Assembly: GCA_030490835.1 (NCBI GenBank)
Contig: CM059971.1
Span: forward strand, 43,572,012 to 43,636,011
DNA length: 64,000 nucleotides
Origin: Annona cherimola
Taxonomy: Eukaryota > Streptophyta > Magnoliopsida > Magnoliales > Annonaceae
Direction of reading: 5' to 3'
A program made the position numbers and the translations under genes. The stretch's first letter is position 1; every line of letters begins with the position of its first letter. Under the pieces are notes generated by a model. That model was given only the letters and a program-made list of their open reading frames with translations. It searched no databases and was not told where the DNA came from. Shown here piece by piece: positions 1 to 11,329 of the stretch.

Positions 1-537
1 ACAAAGGTCGAAACCTATGCCTTGCACATGGATCTGGCAAAGATCTTCTTCTTCTAAGGATAAATCAAGCAATTAAATCATCTTACAAGGTAGCTAATCT
101 TGTAAAAGCATTAAACTCACACATGCAAAGGTAAATCATACACAATCATATATAAGCTTAAATATTCATTACTAAATATTCTAAGAACGAAGAAACAATA
201 TAGTTTAGAATTCAGTTCATCCTAACTATCCATCTAACGGAGGTTTAGCTCAAAGACATGATTTTAACATCCAATACATCCAAATAAAAAGTATCCATAA
301 GGCAGAGAAAGAAAATTGGAAAGAATAAGAAAAACTGTTTTCCGGCGGGTTCCACCAACGGGACTTGAATCCTTTCTTCAATTCGAGCTTTAATCTTGAT
401 TTCCGCTTTCTCTTGCACTGTAGTTCATTCTCAGGCTCCCCTCTCTCCTCTCTCCCGCGCGCAAACCCCTAGGAACTATATATAGAGTCCTATTTGCATA
501 GCTTACGCACTAGAATATTCACGTACGGATTCGTATT

Positions 538-794
538 GGCGCCTAGGCGCCAGCTCTTTGTGTGCTGAGCAGTTTGGACACATTCTGGAAACCCTAGGAA
601 TTCTTGCACTGGCGCCTAGGCGCCAACTCGCTGGACTGCACCACCTAATTTTTGGCTTCTGACTTGGATTTCATGTAAAGAAGTGGTGCCTGGGCACCCC
701 TAGGTGGCGCCTAGGCGCCAACTCTCTGGAATGCCCTGCATGTCAACTATGTGTGCTGCAAATGGTCAAAGAACGTAGGGTGCGCCTAGGCGCC
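538..794. repeat. GGCGCCTAGGCGCC palindrome cluster in Athila LTR
   Basis: The 14-bp perfect palindrome occurs at 538-551, 611-624 and 706-719, with a one-base variant at 781-794 and decayed copies between (for example near 684-700). The same palindrome is found at 57233-57246 in the other Athila LTR and at 45815-45828 upstream of the Athila ORF3. Confidence 0.8.
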
Positions 795-1037
795 ATCCAT
801 CTGCCTCTGGATGCCTCAGCTGGCATTCAACTTGTCCACTCTGCCGACTTACGTCCCGTCCTTCCTGCCAAAGATGGAAAAACTAAATAAATAACTAAAA
901 ATGCCTAAATAATGCTAAAATTACCTGAAAACTAATTAATGCTCCTAAAATGCAAAGCGGGTGAAAATTAAGCTAAATGAGTGCAAACTATGCCTAATCT
1001 CTCGAACTAACACACAAATTAAGTCTGAAATGGGCCA

Positions 1038-1065
1038 TGATAACTCGTAAAAATACGAGTTATCA
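1038..1065. repeat. Perfect terminal hairpin of the Athila LTR
   Basis: Twelve-base arms TGATAACTCGTA and TACGAGTTATCA flank a four-base AAAA loop, exactly at the LTR terminus. The matching LTR start at 56877 has the same layout with mismatched arms, so the palindrome has decayed there. Confidence 0.85.
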
Positions 1066-1636
1066 CACCCCCAAACTTGAATGTTGCTAGTCCTCGAGCA
1101 ACACATGCAAACAGAATGAATAAATGAATGAATGAATGTATGCAGAAAAATAAAAATCAACTCCTTTCGCTTCCGGATATGCATTGATCAATCCACTTAG
1201 CCATTTCACAAGGTCGCGATTAATTCAACCCGAAAAATCCATCATTATACAAACAAGGCATAAATTTTCCTTTCCAAACCAAGTTATATGTGGGTGCTAA
1301 AATTTCGTATTGAAAAGTCATATTTCAACACGTCAATCTTTCATTCGATCAGAAAACTGGTTAGGAAATCAATGAACTCAAGCAAACCAATGATTAAACT
1401 GAATACACTGGTTACAGCAAATGGTATCAAGTCACTGAATTCAATCTCTAACAACTGTACATTCTTTTTCCCCCCAAACTTATTGCAAAAATTCTCCTCA
1501 CCATATTTCAGGATATCTGGAGATCTTTTTTTTGGGCTCCCCTCACCATATTTCATGGTATCTCGGGAGAATTTTCATTTTTAAAGCGTTGTTACTGTGA
1601 TTTTTCTTTGCTTTTTTACGCGAACCTTGTCATTTG
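1066..1636 (-). other. 3' untranslated end of the minus-strand Athila element
   Basis: Minus-sense sequence homologous to about 56270-56876. It contains an AATG/CATT microsatellite (about 1115-1141) and ends with the polypurine tract AAGTTTGGGGG next to the LTR. Similarity to the other copy stops at about 1636, where plus-strand Athila gag begins abruptly. No gene is seen. Confidence 0.65.
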
Positions 1637-1815
1637 GGGCGCCAAACAACGTTAGCGCGCTAGGGGCGTCTACACAACAGCTGTCGACAACAGTAGACAT
1701 TTGCACGTGGTGTAGCGAATTCGGCCATCCCAGTGATGAATGTGCCTCCAACCCGGAGTCCATTAATTACGTGGAAAATTTTCAGAGAAACCTAGCGAAT
1801 CAGTATGGAAACAAT
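1637..1815 (+). pseudogene. gag: Athila-1 gag, zinc-knuckle segment (5' part, interrupted)
   Basis: An open frame encodes a CX2CX4HX4C zinc knuckle (CTWCSEFGHPSDEC, about 1702-1743), followed by the Athila-type gag region with NYVENFQRNLANQYGNN. At 1815 the frame is broken by the Copia-E LTR. After 43644 it resumes in register with YNPSWRNHPNF, a phrase typical of Athila gag. The capsid-like N-terminal domain that should precede the knuckle is absent because the element is truncated at 1636/1637. The assignment rests on the knuckle, the downstream phrase and the protease that follows. Confidence 0.75.
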
Positions 1816-2682
1816 TGTTGGAAACATGTGTTGTAATCAATGGAAAAATAAGTCTAGTCTATGTTTTGATGATTAACAAATCAATTTGAGTAAGTTTTGG
1901 TTACTAACATGTTTGTGTGATGATTAAAGGATATAAAAATGAAGAAAATGAAGCATGACAGGACAAGTCGATTTCCAAGTCGACTCAGGCATCGACTTAG
2001 GCAAAGTCGATCCCCAAGTCAACTCCAGCATCGACTTCAAACACGTTTTTATTTCCAGCGTTGAAATTGGGAGCAAGAGCTGCTGAAGTCGCACACGAAG
2101 TCAACTTCGCATGCGACTTGGGCGAAGTTGCAGACCAATTCGACTCCACCATCGACTTCAAACGTGATTTTTTGTCCAGCGTTGAAATTGGGGACGAGAG
2201 TTGCCGAAGTCGCAGACCAAGTCGACTCCACATGCGACTTGGGTGAAGTCGCAGATCAAGTCGACTCCAGCATCGACTTTAACTGATCAACACACGTTTT
2301 GAAGAGCAAGTCGCAAACCAAGTCGACTTGATGCTCGACTTGAGTAAAGTTGAAGACCAAGTCGACCTAATCATTCGACTTGGACGAAATGAAGATCAAA
2401 TCAAGACCAAAGCAAGCAAGGTTGCATGAATTCATCAAGAACACACATTTGGACATCTTTATGCACTCCAAGACTCAAGTATCCAAGAATATGAGATTTC
2501 AAGACATGGAGTCAAATGTTTTTCAAGATAAGATAATCATAAAGAGTTTCAAGTAATATACAATAGTAGAAGAACAAGTAACATTAAGAAATTCAAGTAA
2601 GCAAAGAAGTTCAAGTTCAACTAGCAAGCTAGGGAAGTGAAGTTGCACCCGAAGTCGACTTCACCTGCGACTTGGGACAAGT
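1816..2682 (+). mobile_element. Copia-E solo LTR, left half
   Basis: Starts with TGTTGGAAAC like the other Copia LTRs here and carries the GTCGAC palindrome array (about 1965-2420 and 2640-2680). It is interrupted at 2682 by Gypsy-1, whose target duplication CAAGT is 2678-2682. With its other half at 42831-43639 it makes an LTR of about 1.68 kb, matching its relatives. The flanking duplication is ACAAT (1811-1815) against ACAAC (43640-43644), one mismatch. No internal region accompanies it, so it is a solo LTR left by LTR-LTR recombination. Confidence 0.85.
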
Positions 2683-5211
2683 TGTGGCTCCCCGAACCGA
2701 GGTGCCTAGAAGCCTTACTCTGGGATCATTTTGATTGGTAAATGTGACTCAGGATTGTTGCCCTGATCACACGGCAGGATTTTTTTTATATATATACAAC
2801 ATCAATACATGGAAAATATCCATCATTCATCCAACATGAAATATATTTCATATATCACAGTTATGATAAAAAACTATTTCATAAACATTTTCAATGAAAT
2901 AAAAATATTCATATCCATCTCCAAATTAACATCATTGTCTTTACATAAATATTCACATATACAACATTTATATCCAAACTACATAATACATGGCATGCTG
3001 CCTTCATCATCATTTCCTGTCCATTGTTGAAAAAGCATGGGTGAGTAATAATACTCAGTAAGCAAGCCATACATAATTTTTCAATCATTTTATGCATTTC
3101 ATAAAATGCAAATGCAATGCATACATAGCATTCATGACATTCCTTTGGATACGACGCTAGCTAGGCGCCCATCCCATACATGCTCCCATTTTAGGGAGGT
3201 CGCCGCCGGCCTGGGCCTATTAAGCGACTTGGCAATAGCAAGGGGGACATCCGATCCGCTTACTACCTCGACTAAGGCCTATTCCTTGTGCATATGCTCA
3301 TTTTCATACACATGCCGACATGGTATTTGCAAATTATAAACAATTTCATAAAAAGCATTTAATAAATAATTTAACAAAACAAACTTCAGTTCATGTAAAG
3401 CAATTATAGGTATGACCAACCTTAAATAAATTTCATAAAGCAATTTACAAACAATTTCAAGCATTTTAGAAATAATTTACAAAAGATATAACTTGCTTAC
3501 CTTCTTAGTGGGTGTCTTCGACCTTCTCTTTTCCTTTTCCTATTAAAGGAGAAAGGATATTTTCATTTCTTCTATTCAAGCTGCTTCCCATGCATGCTCT
3601 ATAATATTTGGCATTATTTCTTTATATGATATTTTTATCCATAGGTTCCTGAAAAATTTAATCCTTATATTTAAATATTAATCACAAATTTTCTCCAAAA
3701 TCACGTTGTTTACTGTAGCAAATTACTGTAGCCGTACTGTTCATCCGAGGTTACTGTTCATGGAGACGTGGTTACTGTTCATGGGTTCCAAAAATTGATA
3801 TTTTTTTCAAAAATAAAAAATACCATGACATAGCTTATGCCTAGTATATTATAAGACATTTCATATATTTTTAATTTATCATCATTTACTTGGCGAAAAA
3901 AAGCATTTTCTCCATATACTAAAATCAATATAAATTCACTTAAGCATAATCCTTAATTCTAAAAATTATGAAATTAATATATCATCATCCAAACATCATA
4001 TTTAGTCATCCCAAATCATCATTTATCAATTTTGGAGCATTATTTTCACATATCATATGTTATCCTTACGAATGATCTATTTTCGCTCCAAATCTTTGAT
4101 GTTTCGACATGATTTCAATTAAGCATTATATCTATACTTATTTCCTCATGCTTAGGAATTATCTAAGCATGGTTTTACCCTAATTAACATCCAAAAGAAA
4201 TTTGGGTAGAAATCACTTACCCGAAGTGGAGATATGCCACTTTTTCTCACCTTTTTTTTCTCTAACTTCTTCCTTTTCTTCCTTGGACGTGTGGGAAAGT
4301 TTGGGAACTGAAAATTTTCAAATGGAGTTGGATTTTGGATGCCTTGGACGTCCACCCCCTGCTGCCCTATTTATAGGGTTGGAGTTTTCAAGAATTTGGA
4401 ATTTACCCCCTAGCTTTGAGGTATTTAATTATAAATTGGTATTTCGTTTTAATTTTTTAAAAATGCTTTGAGCCAAGAGCTGCTCACCCTAGGCCTTCTC
4501 CAGCCACCCTATCCAGCCCTATTTTTCTTAATTTTTTTAATTTTTAAAATTATTTAAATTAGGCTAAATCAATCCTAACCATTGGTTTATGATTATGATG
4601 ATTTTAAGCCTTTGATTTTTGGTCAAACTCTCCCACCATAGCCTGCACGTCCCTGCCATTGCAGCTTCTTTTCATTTAATTTTTTAATTTTTTATTATTT
4701 ATTTAAATAAAAGTCAAATGCATAATTAATGAAAAGTTAGATTACTTTTTTAATCTCCATTTGAAGCTCCATATTGACCTTTAATTTGTGATTTTTATCA
4801 CATCTTAAACCATTCATCATGTTCATCATGAATTTTTAACCATCCATAAAAAATTTCATCGAATTCCGACGCCCGGATTGCAACTTATGAATTTTTCTTT
4901 ATTTTTCCACTAAAATCCAAAATTTGATTAAAATATAAAAAATAATTGTTATTTCGTCCTGTGGTGATTAAATCTCTATTTTGTCTTTTTGTGATTAACT
5001 CTTAATCACGTGTCTTAATCCCAAGTTATTATTCACATTTACTATTCACGTGCACTATTCATGAGGTTAAATTTCTAATTGCATTATTTCAATATCCAAT
5101 ACACATATCCATCAATATAATTCATGAATTTTCATTTATCATAAAAAATAATTACAAAAGAATCTAAGGTTACATTTGCCGAAATGATGCGTATATTGTT
5201 GGGGTTTCACA
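2683..5211 (-). mobile_element. Gypsy-1 3' LTR
   Basis: On the minus strand the LTR starts TGTGAAACCCCAAC (5211) and ends at 2683; the plus-strand start TGTGG matches the inverted TG...CA rule less well than the other LTR, which starts TGACG. A TATA box, CTATAAATAG on minus, lies at 4367-4376. The block at 3711-3784 repeats TACTGTAGC/TACTGTTCAT, and 5027-5065 repeats ACTATTCAC-like units. No real gene is seen inside. Confidence 0.9.
4367..4376 (-). promoter_or_regulatory. TATA box of Gypsy-1 3' LTR
   Basis: CTATAAATAG on the minus strand inside the perfect palindrome-like CCCTATTTATAGGG; the equivalent in the other LTR is at 41964-41973. Confidence 0.6.
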
Positions 5212-5224
5212 ATCCTCCCCCCCT
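5212..5224 (-). promoter_or_regulatory. Gypsy-1 polypurine tract
   Basis: The minus-strand AAGGGGGGGAGGAT lies directly upstream of the 3' LTR and is the expected plus-strand DNA primer site. Confidence 0.8.
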
Positions 5225-5247
5225 TACAATGGGTTTCGTCCCGAAAC

Positions 5248-6069
5248 CTATATTTCCTTGAACAATTGAGGATATTTTCTTTCGACATCTTCCCGTAACT
5301 CCCAAGTGGCCTTGGCTCTGAATATCAATTCCATTATACCTTTACATACTCAATTTCTCTATTCCGAAGCTTCTTGATCTTGAAATCCAATATTTTGATT
5401 GGCCTTTCCTCATAGTTCAAATGTTCTTGGATCGGCAAATTCTCTGCTATCAATACATGACTAGGATTGGAAACATATTTCCTTAACATGGAGATGTGAA
5501 ACACATTGTGGATGACACTGAGGGCTAGTGGCAGAGCTATTCTATAGGCTAAATTGCCTATCTTTTCCAAAACTTCAAAGGGCCCGACATATCTAGGGTT
5601 TAATTTTCCTCTCTTTCCAAACCGGGTGACTCCCTTGATTGGCGTTACCTTAACAAATACGTGATCCCCAACTTGGATCTTTAAATCCCTTCTTTTGCAA
5701 TCGGTGTAACTCTTTTGCTTGCTCTGGGCCATGAGTATACACTGGCGAATCACTTGAACTTTTTCGGCCATTCTCTTTGAGAGGTCTGGAGCCAACTTTC
5801 TTTCTCCCACTTCATCCCAGTTTAGAGGAGTTCTACATTTCCGTCCATATAAAGCTTCAAATGGGGCCATTTGAATACTTTCTTGATAATTGTTGTTATA
5901 AGCAAACTCTGCCATAGCCAAATATTCATCCTATGATCCTCCAAATTCTACTATGCACATCCTCAACATATCCTCAACTACTTGATTTACCCTTTTTGTC
6001 TGCCTATCAGTTTGAGGATGAAATGCTATACTGAATTTTAGTTGTGTACCTAAGGTTTGATGTAAACTT
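5248..6069 (-). pseudogene. pol: Gypsy-1 integrase C-terminal half and chromodomain (3' part of pol)
   Basis: Minus-strand continuation of the integrase cut by Copia-A. It begins with the end of the catalytic core, where the expected DDE glutamate context (QTER) reads QTKR; the lysine codon is 5994-5996. A long open stretch (5334-5921) follows with AMAEFAYNNN, ALYGRKCRTPLNWDEVGE, VGDHVFVKV and NPRYVGPFEVLEKIG, the integrase C-terminal SH3-like/GPY region. The chromodomain starts with ILDFKIKKLRNREIEYVKV. After a stop and frameshift it ends with ATWELREDVERKYPQLFKE and a stop at 5248. The chromodomain assigns it to chromoviruses; Tekay is the best fit. Confidence 0.85.
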
Positions 6070-7026
6070 TATTGGAAACAATGTTTAAAACAAAACAAAA
6101 TTGACCAAAGCATAAGTTTTGATGATTAACAAAGTCAAATTTGAGTATAAATGATTACTAATGAATGTGTTGAATGTCTTAAGGAATGAAATTAGCCAAG
6201 TCGATTTCCAAGTCGACTCAGACTTCGACTTAGGGTGAAGTCGATCCCGAAGTCGACTCCACATTCGACTTCAAACGGAACCTGAAGGACAGATTTGCAT
6301 TTGAAAGGTGAACAGCTGAAGTCGCAGGCCAAGTCGACTCCACTTGCGACTTGAAAGCCAAGTCGCAGACGAAGTCGACTCCAGTATCGACTTGAAGATG
6401 CACAATTCCTTCCAGCGTTGATTTTGGGACAGAACATACCGAAGTCGCAGTCGAAGTCGACTCCGGCTTGCGACTTGGGCGAAGTCGCAGACGAAGTCGA
6501 CCCTAAGATCGACTTGAGGTTCTCAAAGTTCAAGACATAGGTTCTAGCTCATTTCAAGATGAAAATAACTCAAGATATGAAGACTAATACAAAATTAAAG
6601 CAAGCGAGGTGCATGAATCAAAGACAAATTAACCATACAAGTTTTCAAGCTCTTCAAGATTCACAAGGTTTACAAAATGTGAAGCCAATCCAGAATGAAA
6701 ATAATTGAAGGAAAGAAGCTAAGCAAACAAGAGGTGAATCAACAAGGATCAAACTGTTTTGCCACAAAAACTGGTCAAGTCGCATCCCAAGTCGACTCCA
6801 AGATCGACTTGAGGCCAAGTCTGAAACCAAGTCGACCCAGAACTCAGACTTGGAAACTGAAGAGCTGCCGAAGTCGCACACGAAGTCGACTCCAGCATGC
6901 GACTTGGGCGAAGTCGCAGACGAAGTCGACTCCACCTGCGACTTGGGAAAGTAACGTTCGAATTTTCGAACGTTGGAACATTTATTGCGCGCCAACCACT
7001 TGTATAACGTTCAAATTCTTCCCTCC

Positions 7027-7036
7027 TCTATAAATA
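7027..7036 (+). promoter_or_regulatory. TATA box, Copia-A 5' LTR
   Basis: TCTATAAATA lies about 50 bp downstream of the AACGTT/GCGCGCC module (about 6955-7015) conserved in all Copia LTRs here. Confidence 0.65.
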
Positions 7037-7386
7037 GACACTCAAGCAAACGTGAATGGACACAAGATAGAGTCTAAAGAGAGGAAAGAAGTGCAAGCAA
7101 GAGTTCTTATTCGCTTTTCTCTAAATTTGAGTGATCTATACAATTTCAAAGGAAGAACAAGCTTCAAAGTTGCGATTTGCTTCAACGAAACACAATCGGT
7201 TGCTCCTACAGATTCTTCCTCAAGCTGAAACTTGCTACACAAATCAGTAAAGTGTAAATCTTCCTTATTTTCACATTATTGTTTGTTTTTGGTGCTTGGT
7301 TTGAGTTTGGTGTATCAAACCAAGACGTTGCAAGTAGAGTTGTGATTGGAGTGTAACCCATCATCTACTTGTGTCAATTGTATATG

Positions 7387-7533
7387 CCCCCTAGAGCTAG
7401 AATCTAGAAGAGAGCATAGGCTCTGATTGTATATGCCCCCTAGAGCTAGAATCTAGAAGAGAGCATAGGCTCTGATTGTATATGCCCCCTAGAGCTAGAA
7501 TCTAGAAGAGAGCGGAGACTCTCAGTGTATTCG
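7387..7533 (+). repeat. Three 49-bp tandem repeats downstream of LTR promoter
   Basis: Units begin CCCCCTAGAGCTAGAATC at 7387, 7436 and 7485. The 3' LTR of the same element has only two units (35821-35917), which accounts for the 50-bp LTR length difference. Confidence 0.85.
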
Positions 7534-7788
7534 CAGAATACATAGTGGAACCCAAGTCACAACGGTGTGTGAGCTTGGAAGAGTGGAGTAGGGAAAGATT
7601 GCCCGAACCACTATAAATCTTGTCTACTGCTTTTCCTTATTGCTTTCATTATCTTATTGTTCTCCATTTGTTTCAATCAAGGGGATTAAACTTTCAAGGG
7701 GTTAAGTTTTTAATTTACCAAAGAATTTTATAAGAACCCAATTCACCCCTCCCCTCTTGGGTTTTTCCATTAACTCGGGGCCAACAAG

Positions 7789-7800
7789 TGGTATCAGAGC
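7789..7800 (+). promoter_or_regulatory. Primer binding site (initiator Met tRNA), Copia-A
   Basis: TGGTATCAGAGC, two bases after the LTR end, matches the 3' end complement of plant initiator methionine tRNA. Confidence 0.85.
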
Positions 7801-7834
7801 AGGTCTTTGAGTTAAACCAAAGAGATCTATTAAC

Positions 7835-9652
7835 ATGGCATCCCAATCGACTTCCGTTCCCGCATTTGCCGAAGGCCAATCATTTACTAGGCCACCATTG
7901 TTTGATGGGAACAATTTTGGATATTGGAAGCTACGTATGAAACAACTCATCATGGCTACAGATATGGACTCTTGGATTGCAATCCAAGACGGTGTGACTT
8001 TGCCTATTGATGAAAGAGCTTCCAAATGGACCGATGAGGAAGTGAAAATTGTAAAGAGCAATGCCAAGGCTATGAATTCATTATTTTGTGCTCTTACGGA
8101 CTCCGAATATGATAGAGTATCCTCTTGTTTAACTGCCAAAGAAATATAGGATACACTAACTTCTATCTATGAAGGAACCTCTCAAGTCCAAGGGACGAGG
8201 AGAAACATTTTGATTGGAGAATTGGAAAATTTTAGGATGATAGAAACTGAAAATATTTTTGAAATGTTTGCTAGATTTTTCAAGATTACTAATGCCTTGA
8301 AAGGGCTAGGAAAAGCAATTTCTGAATCTGAGCAAGTCATGAAGATTCTAAGGGCACTACCCGAATCATGAACTCCAAAAATCACGGCAATAGAAGAAGC
8401 CAAGGATCTTAACACGTTGAAGTTGGAAAATCTTATTAGCTCCTTAATGTCACATGAGCTGATCAAGAAAAGAAATGAAGATCATCACAAAGGCAAAAGA
8501 GCCATTGCCTTGAGAGCCGCACAAGACTCGGACGACACCTCATCTTCACAAAATGATGATGAAATTGCCTTACTCACAAAACGATTCAGAAAATTTGTAA
8601 GGAAAGGCAGAAATTTTAGAAATTTTAAAGAAAGAAACTCCAAAGAGAAAAAGAAAGAAACAACAAAATGCTACCGATGTGGTGGTTTGGGACACATGCA
8701 AGCCCAATGTCCAACGCCCGAAGAAAACAAGGCAAAGGAGCAAAGAAAAGATCGAGGCGACAACAAAAGATTTCAAAGAAACAAAGGAAGAGGCATGTAC
8801 GTGAATGAAGAAGAATCTACAACAAATAGCTCGTCAAGTGAAGAATGCGAAGCAGATTGCGCGAGAATTTGTTGCATAGCAAATACCGACATATGCTTTG
8901 CAGCCATGGAAACCTTGGAGGATCAAGCTACTTCAACGGACTGCACAACTAGTCAAGAGGTAACCTCTAAACATAAATCTTTTTCAAATTTTTCTACAAA
9001 TGAATGTATTAAATGTGCTGAATTAGAAGAACTTCAACAAGCTTATGATTCACTATATGAAGAAATAAAGAAATTAGGAAACAAGTTTACAATAAAGAAA
9101 AGACAATGTGATGCAGTAATAATTGTAAATGGTAAACTTGTTGAAAAATTAGATAAGTTAAAAGATGAAAAGAATACCCTAGAAAATGAGTTAGAAAAAC
9201 TTAAAAACGAGAATGAATCATTAAATGAATCCCTTGCCAAGTTCTCTAATCCAGGAGAAAATGTGAAAATGTTCTTGAAAATGACAACTCAAACTTGCAG
9301 GAAAGGACTTGGATACAATACATTTGAACAATCAAAGTCTAATGCTCCAAGAAATAATATCAAACTCATTTATACTAAACCAAAGATAAAACAAGTAGTT
9401 TGGACCAAAAGACCAACTAATGAACAAATTACCAAATGGCTCCCTATTTCTAGACTTCCGGGAGCTTGTAACTTTTGCAACAGGTTTGGACATAAGATCT
9501 ATCAATGTAAACTAAGAAAACTGCAAAACCTAGGTGCTAAATTAGTTTGGATGCCAAAGAGCATTGGGTTTATGGCTTCAAAGATGGATCAACTTAAACT
9601 TCAAAGGTTAACTAACCCAAACGGACCCATAAAATGGGTACCAAAAGGATGA
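7835..9652 (+). pseudogene. gag: Copia-A gag with two nonsense codons
   Basis: Structural capsid/nucleocapsid protein of a Copia element, one frame throughout. The start [17 protein letters not shown] is shared by all four gag copies. An N-terminal region resembling the UBN2/DUF4219 Copia gag domain ([13 protein letters not shown]) is followed by a first CX2CX4HX4C knuckle (CYRCGGLGHMQAQC), an acidic and Ser-rich linker, a coiled coil and a second knuckle (CNFCNRFGHKIYQC) close to the C-terminus. Internal stops are TAG at 8147-8149 and TGA at 8369-8371; both are TGG in the sister copies. It cannot make full-length Gag. Confidence 0.92.
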
Positions 9653-9671
9653 GCTCCACTCAACTTAATTT

Positions 9672-11329
9672 TTGCGGGTTTGCCTTAAAGCTAAGGCCAA
9701 TAACGTATGGTTTATGGATAGTGGTTGCTCAAGACATATGACAGGAGAAAGAGGATTATTTTATAAGATCAACCCATGTGATGAAGGAACAGTAGCTTTT
9801 GGAAATAACGAAAAAGATAAAATAAAAGGTAAAGAAAATGTCTATGGTATTTCAAATGCATGTATTGAAAATGTTCTATTTGTTGAAGGACTCAAACACA
9901 ACCTAATGAGTATTAGTCAACTGTGTGATAAAGGATATAAAGTTGTATTCGAATCCTCTATATGTAATGTTATTGATGATGACGAGCACATAATTTTTAG
10001 TGGCAAAAGACATGAAAATGTATATTTGGTTTGCCTTGATGACTTAGAAGGAAAATGTCTAATAGCCATAGAAAATGATCCATGGAAATGGCATGCAAGG
10101 CTTGGACATATAAATATGTCAAATATTAAAACCTTATGGAAAAAGAATTTGGTACAAGGCTTACCAAAGCTCAAATATGACAAAGATAAGATTTGTAAAG
10201 CCTGCCAACTATCTAAACAACCGAAAATGCCATTTTTAACCAAACAGGAAATCTCAACAACTAGACCACTTGAATTACTACATATGGATCTTTATGGGTC
10301 ATCAGACATTTTAACTCTTGGTGGGAAAAAGTATGTATATGTAATCGTGGATGACTTTTCTAGATTTACTTGGATTATACTCTTAGCTAGCAAAGATGAA
10401 ACACTTTCAATGTTTGTCTCGTTTTCAAATTTGGTGCAAAATGAAAAATAAAGTTCAATCATTTTCATTAGAAGTGACCATGGTGGTGAATTTGAAAATA
10501 CTCGATTCATAAAATTTTGCAATGAAAAGGGAATTCACCATACATTTTCTGCACCAAGAACTCCTCAACAAAATGGAGTTGTTGAAAGGAAAAACCGGAC
10601 AATTCAATAAATGGCTAGGACCATGCTAAATGAGAGTAAATTGTTCAAGAGATTTTGGGGTGAAGCTATAAGTACATCTTGTCATGTATTAAACCGAGTT
10701 ACCATTAGAGAAATATTGAAAAAGACCCCATATGAACTTTGGAAAGGCAGGAAACCAAACATATCATATTTCCATACTTTTGGATGTATTTGTTATGTGC
10801 TAAATAATGGAAAAATAAATCTGGGAAAACTAGATGCCAAAAGCGATGAAGCTATTTTCTTGGGTTATTCATCAAATAGCAAAACATATAGAATTTTCAA
10901 CAAAAGACATCAAACAATAGAAGAGTCAATACATGTTGTCTTTGATAAATTTAAGCAAACTCCGAGAAAGGAGGATGAATTAAGTGATGCAGATGATACA
11001 AAAGGAAAACAACAAGAACAACCAAAGGAAATCAAGCTCAAGCCAGAAAACTCCATGGAGGAAGAGGTAAGTGAAGGTAACGATTCCTACAAACCTCCAA
11101 TTGATTTAAAGTTCAAAAATGCCCATCCAATTGAGCAAGTCATTGGAAATATTTATGAAGGAGTAAAAACTTGGAGATTAAAGCAAAATATTTGTGGACA
11201 ATATGCATTTGTGTCAAAAATTGAACCAACCACTATTGAACAAGCTCTTAATGATGAAAGCTGGGTTATTGCAATGCAAGAAGAGCTAAATTAATTTGAA
11301 AAAAATGATGTATGACATTTAGTTCCTAG
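9672..11329 (+). pseudogene. pol: Copia-A pol, 5' part: protease, integrase, start of RT
   Basis: Pol lies in the +1 frame relative to gag. The protease active site [14 protein letters not shown] is intact. Next come the HHCC pre-integrase zinc motif (WHARLGHINM ... CKACQLSK) and the integrase catalytic sites [14 protein letters not shown] and QQNGVVERK. The frame has stops at 10449-10451, 10608-10610, 11292-11294 and 11313-11315; three of the four equal one C-to-T or G-to-A change from Copia-D. The gene is cut at 11329 by Copia-C, which duplicated CCTAG, and resumes at 30650 in the RT domain. Confidence 0.92.

Larger units (their letters stand above)
1..1065 (-). mobile_element. Athila-type LTR, partial (3' LTR of a minus-strand element)
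   Basis: Read on the minus strand this matches the plus-strand LTR at 56877-58340, including the ACAAAGGTCG end region, a TATA-like CTATATATAG (plus 476-485) and GGCGCC-rich blocks. The LTR begins (minus sense) with TGATAACTCG at 1065, directly after a G-rich polypurine tract (plus 1066-1076, C-rich). It runs off the left edge, so its 3' end and target-site duplication are not visible. It belongs to a different element from the gag fragment that starts at 1637, because the orientation is opposite. Confidence 0.75.
6070..7786 (+). mobile_element. Copia-A 5' LTR
   Basis: 1717 bp. The first dinucleotide is TA rather than TG (TATTGGAAAC here, TGTTGGAAAC in its partner), and it ends CCAACA. U3 carries GTCGAC palindrome arrays at about 6195-6520 and 6775-6945. 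TCTATAAATA at 7027-7036 is the TATA box. The downstream part has three 49-bp repeats. Confidence 0.93.

Noticed and set aside
1288..1584. Short open frame in the Athila 3' UTR (and its minus-strand overlap 1341-1556)
   Set aside because: Not preserved as a frame in the inverted copy at 56300-56600; UTR sequence.
2809..3339. Short open frames in the Gypsy-1 LTR
   Set aside because: The second LTR (40500-41040) does not keep them; no domain.
7702..8139. Minus-strand open frame antisense to Copia-A gag (also 13353-13637, 19786-20052, 49799-50080)
   Set aside because: Shadow of the gag coding strand; its conservation mirrors gag.
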